From positions 62,001 through 126,000 of the forward strand of contig CAWEYT010000019.1 in the NCBI GenBank assembly GCA_963813375.1: 64,000 nt of DNA. The letters run 5' to 3'. Source of the DNA: DASTFY01 sp963813375 (lineage in GTDB: Bacteria > Actinomycetota > Acidimicrobiia > Acidimicrobiales > Ilumatobacteraceae). The notes under the pieces were generated by a model. The model ran no database searches, was not told where the DNA came from, and was given only the letters and a program-made list of their open reading frames with translations. Below are positions 1 to 7,323 of this stretch, piece after piece (position 1 is the first letter of the stretch; the number at the start of each line of letters is the position of its first letter). A program made the translations under genes and the position numbers.

Positions 1-1
1 C

Positions 2-939
2 GCCCTGGACGAGCTCCCGAACCGCGGCGAGTGGGTCCTCCAGGGTCGGACCCTGCGCCTCACGAACCTCGACAAGGTGCTCTTCCCCGCGGGCGAGCCG
101 AGCGCGGCGAGCGCCGGGCGGCCGTGACGAAGCGGGATCTGATCCGCTACGTCGTCGCCGCGGCTCCGGCTCTCGTGCCGTACCTCGCCGGGCGGCCGGT
201 GAACCTCCGCCGGTACCCCGACGGGGTGACAGGTAAGAGCTTCTGGCAGAAGGCCGTGCCGGCGCACGCGCCCGACTGGTGGCGGCGCTGGCGGAACGAG
301 GCGGCCGATCCGGGTGAGACCGAGTGGTACTCGCTGGTGGAGGAGCCGGCCGCGCTGGCCTGGCTGGCGAACGCCGGCGCCATCGAGCTCCATCCCTGGA
401 CATCGACGACGGCGGATCCCAACGAGCCCTCGTGGGCGCTCTTCGACCTCGACCCCGGCGAAGAGACCTCGTTCGACGATCTGCTCGTGCTGGCCCGGTT
501 GCACCGCAGCGCGCTCGAGCACCTCGGCGTCCAGGGGTGCCCGAAGGTGAGCGGGCAGCGCGGCATCCAGATCCTCGTGCCGATCGGGCGGGGCTACAGC
601 TTCGAGGACACCCGTCGGTGGGTCGAGCAGGTGTCGCGCGCGGTCGGCGCCACCGTGCCGGAGCTGGTGAGCTGGGAGTGGCACAAGGACGAGCGCCGAG
701 GCCTGGCCCGTCTCGACTACACGCAGAACGCCATCAACCGGACGTTGGTGGCGCCGTTCAGCCCGCGGGCGGCGGCGGGGGCACCGGTCTCGATGCCGAT
801 CGGGTGGGACGAGCTCGACGATCCCGCGCTTGCACCGGACGGTTGGTCCATCGTCACGGCGCTGGAGCGCCTTCGGACCCATGGCGATCCGTTGCGCCCC
901 CTCGTCGGCCTGCCGCAACGGCTGCCCGCCCTCGGCTGA
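2..939 (+). CDS. ligD: LigD polymerase domain of non-homologous end joining (5' truncated, one frame break)
   Basis: This is the polymerase/primase domain that fills ends during bacterial NHEJ. The first 120 bases read in frame 2 as a typical start of the domain (LRLTNLDKVLFPAGEP), then that frame hits a stop at 125-127 while frame 1 continues from VTKRDLIRY to the end, so a frame break lies at about 95-122. The acidic metal motif is LFDLDPGEE and the nucleotide-binding motif is SGQRGIQILVPI, followed by WEWHKDERRG and RLDYTQNAINRT. The protein ends with the polymerase domain, so any ligase or nuclease domain would lie to the left, outside the window, or in another gene. The family is certain; the left edge is unknown. 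Confidence 0.9.
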   Translation, partial: PGRAPEPRRVGPPGSDPAPHEPRQGALPRGRAERGERRAAVTKRDLIRYVVAAAPALVPYLAGRPVNLRRYPDGVTGKSFWQKAVPAHAPDWWRRWRNEAADPGETEWYSLVEEPAALAWLANAGAIELHPWTSTTADPNEPSWALFDLDPGEETSFDDLLVLARLHRSALEHLGVQGCPKVSGQRGIQILVPIGRGYSFEDTRRWVEQVSRAVGATVPELVSWEWHKDERRGLARLDYTQNAINRTLVAPFSPRAAAGAPVSMPIGWDELDDPALAPDGWSIVTALERLRTHGDPLRPLVGLPQRLPALG

Positions 940-977
940 CCGTCGCACGCGTGCGTGCACGCGCCATGTCAGACGAG

Positions 978-1003
978 GTTTCGGCGTCGGGATCGGCGGG
1001 CAG
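978..1003 (+). promoter_or_regulatory. Weak SigB/SigF-like promoter before dps
   Basis: GTTT at 978-981 is followed after 16 bases by GGGCAG at 998-1003. The spacing matches the better promoters at 3.6-4.6 kb but the -10 has only four of six consensus bases. Starvation control of dps makes it plausible; on sequence alone it is weak. Confidence 0.35.
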
Positions 1004-1046
1004 CGCTCTGTGAGTCGATCGAAGCTCACGACGAAGGAGTGCCCCC

Positions 1047-1610
1047 ATGTCCGCCTTGTTCTTCACCGTGCCCGGCATGACCACCAAGGACGCCGGTCAG
1101 GTCACCGACCTCCTGCAGCAGCGTCTCGTGTCGCTGATCGACCTGCAGCTCACGCTCAAGCACATCCACTGGAACGTCGTCGGTCCGACGTTCATCGGAG
1201 TGCACGAGATGCTGGATCCGCAGGTCGACGGGGTCCGCGAGATGGTCGACGACACGGCGGAGCGGATCGCCACCCTCGGCGGCAGCCCGAACGGCCTGCC
1301 CGGCCATCTGGTCGAGGCCAGGTCCTGGGACGACTACTCCCTCGGGCGGGCGACCGTGCTGGAGCATCTCGGTGCGCTCGATCAGGCCTACTCCGGCGTC
1401 GTCGCCGAACATCGGTCCGCCATCGACACCGTCGAGGACCTGGACAAGGTGACGCAGGACATGCTCATCGGGCAGTCCGAGCACCTCGAGCGCTACCACT
1501 GGTTCGTGCGGGCCCACCTCGAGAGCTCCGGTGGCCATCTCTCGACCGAGGGCAGCACCGGCGAGCGTGACGCGGCCAAGAAGGCCAGCTCCAAGCGTCG
1601 GGCGTCATGA
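1047..1610 (+). CDS. dps: Dps-family DNA-binding ferritin-like protein
   Basis: A mini-ferritin that oxidises and stores iron and shields DNA in starvation. All ferroxidase ligands sit at the family spacing: His41, His53, Asp57, Asp68 and Glu72 (spacing as in the E. coli protein). It has 187 residues, longer than a bare Dps because of a C-terminal tail of about 25 residues rich in Lys, Arg, Ala and Ser (AAKKASSKRRAS), the kind of tail that binds DNA in mycobacterial Dps. AAGGAG at about 1032-1037 supports the ATG. Its stop overlaps the start of the next gene as ATGA, so the two are translationally coupled. Confidence 0.95.
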   Translation: MSALFFTVPGMTTKDAGQVTDLLQQRLVSLIDLQLTLKHIHWNVVGPTFIGVHEMLDPQVDGVREMVDDTAERIATLGGSPNGLPGHLVEARSWDDYSLGRATVLEHLGALDQAYSGVVAEHRSAIDTVEDLDKVTQDMLIGQSEHLERYHWFVRAHLESSGGHLSTEGSTGERDAAKKASSKRRAS

Positions 1611-2557
1611 CGTCTTGGGGTTTCACGCTCTCGAGCGAGGAGCATCCTCCAGCTGCCCTGGTGGCCCAGGCCGAGCGGGCCGAGGCCGCCGGGTTCGACT
1701 TCCTGACCATCTCGGACCACTTCCACCCCTGGATCGACGAGCAGGGTCACAGCCCGTTCGTGTGGACCGTGCTCGGCGCCGTCGCCAACGTGACGGACCG
1801 CGTCAGAGTCGGCACCGGGGTGACCTGTCCGATCCTGCGGGTCCATCCGGCGGTCGTGGCGCATGCCGCCGCCACGACCGCCGTGCTGTTCGAGGGTCGC
1901 TTCTTCCTCGGACTCGGCACGGGCGAGGCACTCAACGAGCACATCCTCGGGCAACGGTGGCCAGCGGTCGAGACGCGTCTCGAGATGCTGGAGGAGGCCA
2001 TCGAGGTCATGCGGCAGTTGTGGACAGGCGAGGTCGTCGACCACCGCGGGACCCACTACCAGGTGGAGAACGCCCGCCTGTACGACGTACCCGATGATCG
2101 GATCCCGGTGGTGGTCTCGGCCTTCGGGGCCAAGGCGGGCGAGCTGGCCGGACGGGCCGGCGACGGGATCTGGATGACGTCGCCGCGCGGCGAGGCTCTC
2201 TCGGCCTACCAGGAGGCGGGCGGCACGGGTCCGTTCATCGGCCAGCTGACGGTCTGCTGGGCCTCGACCGAGGAGGAGGCCATCGCCACCGCGCACCGGG
2301 TGTGGCCCAACAGCGCCATCCCCGGCCAGCTCTCGCAGGACCTGCCCACACCGACCCACTTCCAGCAGGCGAGCTCGCTCGTCCGCTCGGAGGACGTGGC
2401 CAAGGAGATCATCTGCGGACCTGATCCCGGTCCGGTGCTGGAGGCCATCCGCTCGTACGAGGAGGGCGGTCTCGACCACATCCACCTCCATCAGGTCGGC
2501 CCGGACGCCGAGGGCTTCCTCCGGTTCTGGGAGGAGCAACTCGCACCGAAGCTCTGA
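1607..2557 (+). CDS. F420-dependent LLM-class oxidoreductase (TIGR03557-like)
   Basis: A 316-residue TIM-barrel oxidoreductase of the luciferase-like superfamily, closest in pattern to the F420-dependent glucose-6-phosphate-dehydrogenase relatives. Recognisable blocks are FDFLTISDHFHPW near residue 30, GTGVTCPILRVHPA near 65, FLGLGTGEALNEHILG near 105 and VVVSAFGAKAGELAG near 165. F420 rather than FMN is inferred from the family. The ATG overlaps the dps stop by four bases, so it is probably co-transcribed with dps; a redox or stress role is inference. The true substrate is unknown. Confidence 0.85.
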   Translation: MTSWGFTLSSEEHPPAALVAQAERAEAAGFDFLTISDHFHPWIDEQGHSPFVWTVLGAVANVTDRVRVGTGVTCPILRVHPAVVAHAAATTAVLFEGRFFLGLGTGEALNEHILGQRWPAVETRLEMLEEAIEVMRQLWTGEVVDHRGTHYQVENARLYDVPDDRIPVVVSAFGAKAGELAGRAGDGIWMTSPRGEALSAYQEAGGTGPFIGQLTVCWASTEEEAIATAHRVWPNSAIPGQLSQDLPTPTHFQQASSLVRSEDVAKEIICGPDPGPVLEAIRSYEEGGLDHIHLHQVGPDAEGFLRFWEEQLAPKL

Positions 2558-2565
2558 CGCGCGCG

Positions 2566-3573
2566 TCAGACGGTGCCGAGAAAGCCGAGGAACCGCCGTT
2601 CCTCGCTCGTGAGCTCGCGTGAGCCGCGGGCCGAGAGGTCGGCCCACTGCGCCGCCAGCTTGCCCGCGAGGTAGCGGTCGACGACTGCGGGGTGCACGTA
2701 GCTGCGCCGGCACACGGCAGGTGTGTTGTTGAGCTCACCCGAGACCACCTTCAGCATCGCCGTCACCGTGGATCGACCTTCCCGGATCGACCCGGGCGGC
2801 GGTTGGGCCGCCAGCGCGGTGGCGGCAAAGACCGACGCACTCCACGTCCGGAACGTCTTCGCCGTGGCGTCGAGACCGGTCGCGCCGCGCAGGTAGTCGT
2901 TGATGTCCGACGACCGCACGGGGTGCTGCGCGCCGTCGCCGTCCACGAACTGGAACAGCACCTGGCCGGGGAGCTCCTGGCACCGGCGGACCAACCTGGA
3001 GAGCCGACGGTCATCGAAGGCGACGTCATGGACCTTGGCGCTCTTGCCGGTGAAGCGCATCCGCAGGTGGCTCCCGTCGATGCGAACGTGGCGATCCCTG
3101 AGGGTGGTGAGGCCGAACGAACCGTTCGTGCGGGCGTACTCCTCGTTCCCGACCCGGACGAGGGTGCGCTCGAGCAGCTCCACGACCAGCGCGATGACGC
3201 GCTCCTGCGGGAGTCCGGCGCGGCCGAGATCGTCCCGCACGATGCGCCGGAGGCGGGGAAGCGCGCGGCCGAACGGCTCGAGGAGCTCGAACTTGGCCTC
3301 CTCCTGCTGCTGGCGGAAGCGGGCGTGGTAGCGGTACTGCTTGCGGCCTCTGGCATCGCGCCCGGTCGCCTGCACGTGGCTGCAGGGGTCGGCCGAGATC
3401 CACACGTCCGTCCAGGCCGGCGGGATGGCGAGCGCGGCGATCCGCTCGAGCGCCTCGCTGTCGTCCAGCTCCTCGCCTGTGACCTCGTCCAGGTAGCGGG
3501 GGCGGCGGCGGCCGCGGCGCCTGATGCCGGGCTCGTCATCCAGGCCGAAGCGCAACGCGCGCGTGTCGGTCAC
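2566..3573 (-). CDS. DNA topoisomerase IB, poxvirus-like
   Basis: A 335-residue type IB topoisomerase that relaxes supercoils through a 3'-phosphotyrosine. The catalytic tyrosine is Tyr292 in RRSYVHPAVVDRYL; the active-site arginine and lysine regions are visible as RIDGSHLRMRFTGKSAKVHDV and FRTWSASVFAA. The usual FRTWHGT is FRTWSAS here, so the histidine of that motif is not at the usual place. It is convergent with the F420 enzyme, with only 8 bases between stops. A stress-type promoter (GTTT-N17-GGGTAG) lies 43-69 bases upstream on its strand. A role in DNA protection together with Dps and LigD is inference. Confidence 0.93.
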   Translation of the reverse strand: MTDTRALRFGLDDEPGIRRRGRRRPRYLDEVTGEELDDSEALERIAALAIPPAWTDVWISADPCSHVQATGRDARGRKQYRYHARFRQQQEEAKFELLEPFGRALPRLRRIVRDDLGRAGLPQERVIALVVELLERTLVRVGNEEYARTNGSFGLTTLRDRHVRIDGSHLRMRFTGKSAKVHDVAFDDRRLSRLVRRCQELPGQVLFQFVDGDGAQHPVRSSDINDYLRGATGLDATAKTFRTWSASVFAATALAAQPPPGSIREGRSTVTAMLKVVSGELNNTPAVCRRSYVHPAVVDRYLAGKLAAQWADLSARGSRELTSEERRFLGFLGTV

Positions 3574-3615
3574 CAGCAGCGCCGGTCTCGGTCCGCAGCT
3601 CCCATCCGGCGCTGG

Positions 3616-3642
3616 CTACCCGAGGGCCGGCCCGGTTCAAAC
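3616..3642 (-). promoter_or_regulatory. SigB/SigF-type promoter for topoisomerase IB
   Basis: On the minus strand GTTT (3642-3639), a 17-base spacer and GGGTAG (3621-3616). Known SigB/SigF promoters of actinobacteria are GTTT-N14/17-GGGTAT. Expected transcription start is near 3608, leaving a leader of about 35 bases before the ATG at 3573. Confidence 0.6.
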
Positions 3643-3686
3643 GGCGGATGACGGTTCGTCAGCCGTCTCGTCACGACCCGTCAGAG

Positions 3687-3711
3687 GTTTTGGCCGATCT
3701 TGCCCCGGGTA
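3687..3711 (+). promoter_or_regulatory. SigB/SigF-type promoter for the 48-aa membrane protein
   Basis: GTTT at 3687-3690, 16-base spacer, GGGTA at 3707-3711 followed by C. It lies about 45 bases upstream of the ATG at 3756 and back-to-back with the minus-strand copy at 3616-3642. Confidence 0.65.
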
Positions 3712-3755
3712 CCGGTACAAGACACCTGAGCGATCCCACGCGGAGGAGGTGGACA

Positions 3756-3902
3756 ATGACAACGCTTCTCGTGCTGGCCGCAATCGTGCTGGTCATCGCC
3801 GGCATCGTCTCCCTCATCCGGGGGGCCGTTGTTGCCGGCATCGCCCTCATCGTGATCGGGCTCTTGATCGGGCCCGGTGGGGTGAGCATCTTCAACACCT
3901 GA
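3756..3902 (+). CDS. Small two-helix membrane protein, stress-linked
   Basis: A 48-residue protein consisting almost entirely of two hydrophobic helices (LLVLAAIVLVIAGIVSLI and VVAGIALIVIGLLIG), ending in GPGGVSIFNT. I do not recognise the family. GGAGGAGG at 3741-3748 sits at the right distance before this ATG, which argues against the longer in-frame start at 3648. It has its own stress-type promoter and is followed at once by a perfect 14-bp hairpin, so it is a single-gene unit. An envelope-stress role is inference from the promoter and the CsbD neighbour. Confidence 0.75.
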   Translation: MTTLLVLAAIVLVIAGIVSLIRGAVVAGIALIVIGLLIGPGGVSIFNT

Positions 3903-3944
3903 CGCCCGGGCACGGCGTTCGGACGTCGCGCCCGAATCTGATCC

Positions 3945-3985
3945 GCAACCGGCACGGAGCGCGCCCGCCTATCCGTGCCGGTTGC
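3945..3985 (+). terminator. Hairpin terminator after the 48-aa gene
   Basis: A perfect 14-bp stem (GCAACCGGCACGGA at 3945-3958 with its complement at 3972-3985) around a 13-base loop, 43 bases after the stop. No U-tract follows, as is common in high-GC actinobacteria. Confidence 0.7.
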
Positions 3986-4036
3986 TCCGCGTCAGGGGTT
4001 CAAACGGGTGATTCCCGGGCGGTACTCCGCCCTGGC

Positions 4037-4062
4037 GTTTGGCTCCCTGGGGCCGCGGGTAT
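4037..4062 (+). promoter_or_regulatory. SigB/SigF-type promoter for the CsbD gene
   Basis: GTTT at 4037-4040, 16-base spacer, perfect GGGTAT at 4057-4062. This is the best match in the window and lies 40 bases upstream of the CsbD start. Confidence 0.75.
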
Positions 4063-4101
4063 CACACAGCCTGGATACAACCGATGAAGGAGGATCCCCC
4101 C

Positions 4102-4263
4102 ATGGGTGGTACGGCTGATGAGATGAAGGGCCGGGCGAAGGAAGCTGTCGGTGACCTGACCGACGACAAGAGCCTCGAGAACGAGGGCAAGGTCGACAAG
4201 ACGGTCGGCAAGGTCAAGGAGAAGATCGACGAGGTCGCCGACAAGGTCAAGGACAAGATCTGA
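4102..4263 (+). CDS. CsbD-family stress protein
   Basis: A 53-residue, highly charged Lys/Asp/Glu-rich helical protein beginning MGGTADEMKGRAKEAVGDL, the signature of the CsbD family (general stress response, SigB-controlled in Bacillus). The second half is a heptad-like KVDKTVGKVKEKIDEVADK stretch. AAGGAGG at 4087-4093 precedes this ATG by 8 bases and rules out the longer in-frame start. It is a single-gene unit between its own promoter at 4037 and a strong hairpin at 4306. The molecular function of CsbD is not established. Confidence 0.93.
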   Translation: MGGTADEMKGRAKEAVGDLTDDKSLENEGKVDKTVGKVKEKIDEVADKVKDKI

Positions 4264-4305
4264 GCAGGAAGTCCCTCGAAGCCCCTCGAGGCCGGGGGGA
4301 GCGCC

Positions 4306-4343
4306 GACTGGGCGGAGCAGGTGTTCACCAGCTCCGCCCAGTC
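4306..4343 (+). terminator. Strong hairpin terminator after CsbD
   Basis: A perfect 13-bp stem (GACTGGGCGGAGC at 4306-4318 and its complement at 4331-4343). The 12-base loop itself pairs GGTG with CACC around TT, so the structure can extend to 17 bp with one A-A mismatch. No U-tract follows. Confidence 0.75.
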
Positions 4344-4420
4344 TTCGCGTCCCGGGACGGATCTCGACGCCAGGCTTTCGATCCGTGGTGGGAACGGGTT
4401 CGATCCGTGCGGGGACGGCC

Positions 4421-4464
4421 GAGCGCCGGCCAGGGAGAGGGGCGGTATCCGCTGGCCGGCGCTC
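4421..4464. terminator. Additional 13-bp hairpin between CsbD and hemerythrin
   Basis: GAGCGCCGGCCAG at 4421-4433 pairs with 4452-4464 across an 18-base loop. It stands 100-160 bases after the CsbD terminator and about 60 bases before the promoter of the next gene. It could be a second terminator or the end of a short transcript from 4344-4420, where I find no gene. That stretch has an 11-base direct repeat TTCGATCCGTG at 4378 and 4399. Confidence 0.5.
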
Positions 4465-4525
4465 AATGCCTGGGGGCCAAGATGCCCTGCTCGCAGGTAT
4501 GGCAAACCTGCGCCAGGGCCCGCTG

Positions 4526-4552
4526 GTTTCGGCGTCGTCGGCGGGCGGGTAG
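4526..4552 (+). promoter_or_regulatory. SigB/SigF-type promoter giving a leaderless hemerythrin mRNA
   Basis: GTTT at 4526-4529, 17-base spacer, GGGTAG at 4547-4552. Only 9 bases separate the -10 from the ATG at 4562, so transcription would begin at or next to the start codon; there is no Shine-Dalgarno sequence. Confidence 0.6.
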
Positions 4553-4561
4553 CAGACACCG

Positions 4562-5029
4562 ATGACCACGGCACCGACCCCCCCGCCCGATCCGTTCGCG
4601 CTGCTGGAGCAGGACCACCGCGACGTGGACAGCCTGCTGGAGGAGTTGTCCGGCGCCGGAAGCGATGACCAGCGGCAGGAGGTGCTGACCCGCCTGCAAC
4701 ACGCCCTGAGCGTCCACTTCGACTTCGAGGAGAGCGAGATCTATCCGCTCGTCGCCCGACTCATCGGCGCCCCTCAGGCCGACGACCGTCACACCGAGGA
4801 CGACGCAGTGCGCGAGGCGCTCGGCCGCCTGGAGGCTCAGCCTCCGGGCCCCCCCGGCGATGACGGGCCTGCGGGGCCGTGTCCGACCTCCGCGCCGCCG
4901 TCGCCCGGCATGTCCGCCATCGAGACCGAGCTCTTTCCCCGGCTCCGAGACGAGGTCGGCCCGGGGGAGCAGGAGCACCTCAGCGCCGCGTTGCTGGCTC
5001 TGCGCGAAGCAGCCCGCCCGGCAGGCTGA
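4562..5029 (+). CDS. Hemerythrin HHE-domain protein (two frame breaks)
   Basis: A four-helix di-iron protein that binds oxygen or senses oxygen, NO or iron. Ligand motifs visible in the main frame are EQDHRDVDSLLEEL, HFDFEESEIYP and DRHTEDDAV. The last motif, HVRHEE, is missing from the main frame but appears in frame 1 as AAVARHVRH at about 4879-4920, after which the main frame resumes at ETELFPRLRDEV. Two nearly compensating breaks at about 4866-4880 and 4919-4921 explain this; the second is one extra C. The repaired protein is about 155 residues. It ends in a 50-base convergent overlap with the glycosidase. Leaderless stress-type start. Confidence 0.85.
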   Translation: MTTAPTPPPDPFALLEQDHRDVDSLLEELSGAGSDDQRQEVLTRLQHALSVHFDFEESEIYPLVARLIGAPQADDRHTEDDAVREALGRLEAQPPGPPGDDGPAGPCPTSAPPSPGMSAIETELFPRLRDEVGPGEQEHLSAALLALREAARPAG

Positions 5030-7189
5030 CCTCTGCAGCGCCGTCCCGGCAGGTCACGTCGACGCCGCGCCTCCCAGAGCCGGAGGCCGCGCAGCACCAG
5101 TCGATCCATCCCGGCGGGAAGGTGCGGTTCGACCCGGACCGCACCCGATGGGACATCCGGCTCGAGCCCCAGCAGCACGCGGAGCAGGAGCAGCGGCGAC
5201 GCCGCTGACCACGCCTGCGGTGAGCACGACGTGGGGTAGGAGACGGGGATGCCGACATCCTGGCGGTCGAGCCCCAGGAAGAGCTCCGGCAGGCGCCCGT
5301 CGGTGTGATCGGCGGCCGCGAGCAGACCCTCGAGGATGGTGAGAGCCACGTCAGGGTGGCCGTACCGCGCGATGCCGGCCACGGCGATCGCGCTGTCGTG
5401 CGGCCACACCGAACCGCAGTGATAGCTCGTCGGATCGAACGCGATCTCGTCGGCCGCCATCGTGCGCAGCCCCCAGCCGCTCCACATGGCGGACCCGCCC
5501 AGGCGCTCGACCACGGCGGCGGCTCGGTCGTCGTCGACGATCCCCGACCAGAGGCAGTGCCCGATGTTGGAGGTCAGCGCGCCGATCGGGCGCTTGGCCC
5601 GGTCGAGCCCCATCGCGAACCATCCGAGCTCGTCGATCCAGAAGTCCTCGTTGAACGCCTGTCGGAGCACGTCGGCCTTCCGGTGCCACCGGGCCGCCCG
5701 TTGGGGCTCACCGAGCGCGGCGGCCATGCCGGCGCGAGCCCGGTAGGCGGCGTAGAGGTAGCCCTGCACCTCGCACAGTGCGATCGGTGGTGCGGCGACG
5801 CTGCCGTCGCGATGCCGGACTGCGTCCCAGGAATCCTTCCAGCCCTGGTTGGACAGACCGCGGGGGTTGGCGCGGAGGTACTCGACGTACCCGTCGCCGT
5901 CGCGATCGCCGAAGTCCTCGATCCAGGCGAGCGCCCGGTCGGCGTGCGGAAGCAGGCGGCGGAGCTCCGTCTCGGGGAGGCCCCAACGGGCCAGCTCGCC
6001 GAGGAGCACCACGAACAGCGGCGTGGCGTCGACGGAGCCGTAGTAGATGGTCCCGCCCTCGAGGGCCAAGGTGTTGGCGCCTTCGAAGCGGGTCTCGTGC
6101 ATGATCCGTCCGGGCTCCTCTTCCGTCCGGGGGTCGATGTCCTGCCCTTGGAGCTCCGCCAGCGCGTCGAGGACCCCGAGGGCGAGGGTGGGGTCGACCG
6201 GGAGCGCCATCAGCGAGGTCCACAGCGAGTCCCGGCCGAACAGGGTCATGAACCACGGCGCACCGGCGGCCACCACCGGGCGGCGGTTCCCGGCCGGGTC
6301 GAACAGCCGCAGCGAGGCCAGGTCGGTGATCGCCCGCCGGTAGGAACGGGCGAGGGCTGGATGATCCGTGTCGAGGACGGGCGCCTGCTCGATCCAGGCT
6401 GCCTCCTCGGCCCAGGGCGGCCCATCGGGGTGTGGACCGCCGGCGGCTGCTCCGTAGCGGAGCGGACCCAACGATCGCCCCAGCCAGTCGCCACCGAGGG
6501 CGACGTCGACCTGCCAGGACGCGGACACCGCGCCGGCTTCCGGTACATCGACGGCCCACGTGAACCCGCTCGCGTCGGCGGTGATGTCGCCCGACGTGGC
6601 CTCGAGCCGGACGACCGTGGTCGCGTCCAACCGATCCGAGCCGCCAACCGAAGCTCACGGCGTGCCCGTCGACGTGGATCGAGTGACGCCCGACGGGGCG
6701 CGCGCCGCCCTGCTTCACGGAGAAGAGGTCGGCGAAGTCGGCGCCGAAGCTCAGCCGGATCGTGCACCGCCGCAGGGGTTCACGGCTCCGCAACTCGATC
6801 TCCTCGGCCAGGAACGGCACGAGGGTGCGCCGCCTGACCACGAGGAGGCGATGGACGTCGGCGATGGTCCCGGTGCGACCGACGAACGTCGCCGCCGACC
6901 CTGACTCCTGAGCGACGCCGAGAGGCTCGAGCGAACGGCCGTCCACCCGAAGGTCGTGGTGGCTGAGCACGCGGGTGTCCCCGACGAACAGACCATGGGG
7001 CAGTTCCGGGCGCACGGCGCCCGCGGCGTCGGACAGGCAGAACATCTGGCCGGCGAGGAGCATGACGCGGTCGGCGGGATCGCCGAGGGGCGCCGACTCG
7101 CCGCCGTGCGTCCACGGCTCCGCCCCTGCGCTGGTCGAGCCGGTCGCGAGCGAGGGTGAGTCCGGCGCCACGTCCCTTGGATACCCCAC
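4980..7189 (-). CDS. Glycogen debranching / amylo-alpha-1,6-glucosidase-type glycosidase (two frame breaks)
   Basis: A protein of about 735 residues: an N-terminal beta-rich debranching domain (MFCLSDAAGAVRPELPHGLF, VGDTRVLSHHDLRVDG) and a C-terminal (alpha/alpha)6 barrel with APWFMTLFGRDSLWTSLMAL, TIYYGSVDATPLF, NQGWKDSWDAVRH and SYHCGSVWPHDSAIA, typical of actinobacterial debranching relatives. Breaks at about 6630-6645 and 5060-5085 are each repaired by removing one base; the second restores an end reading GVDVTCRDGAAEVSLPGG and a stop at 4980. It acts on alpha-1,6-linked glucans or on compatible-solute glycosides (inference). It is divergent from the glycosyltransferase, sharing the palindrome at 7231-7250. 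Confidence 0.85.
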
Positions 7190-7230
7190 CGCGGCCGCCC
7201 ACGCGGCACGGGTCGCGCCGCCATCGTGTT

Positions 7231-7250
7231 CGTCACCCGGACGGGTGACG
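7231..7250. promoter_or_regulatory. 20-bp palindrome in the glycosidase/glycosyltransferase intergenic
   Basis: CGTCACCC, GGAC, GGGTGACG: eight-base perfect arms around four bases, between divergent starts at 7189 and 7324. A dimeric repressor site is the simplest reading. On the minus strand the same bases form GTTT-N17-GGGTGA (7259 to 7233), a poor SigF-like match 44 bases before the glycosidase start, so a repressor bound here would cover that promoter. Confidence 0.5.
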
Positions 7251-7323
7251 AGCCGAAACGGAGGTGTGCGATGGGCGCGACGCGGGTACCGGTCCGCCGC
7301 CCCCTCGACAGGAGCACGTTGGA

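Noticed and set aside
4349..4416. Possible tRNA: T-loop-like GGTTCGATCC and complementary GTCCCG/CGGGGAC ends
   Set aside because: No D-arm or anticodon arm can be drawn, the acceptor pairing is only six pairs and the length is short for a tRNA. Kept only as an intergenic repeat note.
3574..4561. Region as a mobile island
   Set aside because: No integrase, transposase, direct terminal repeats or tRNA; hairpins there are terminators after small genes.
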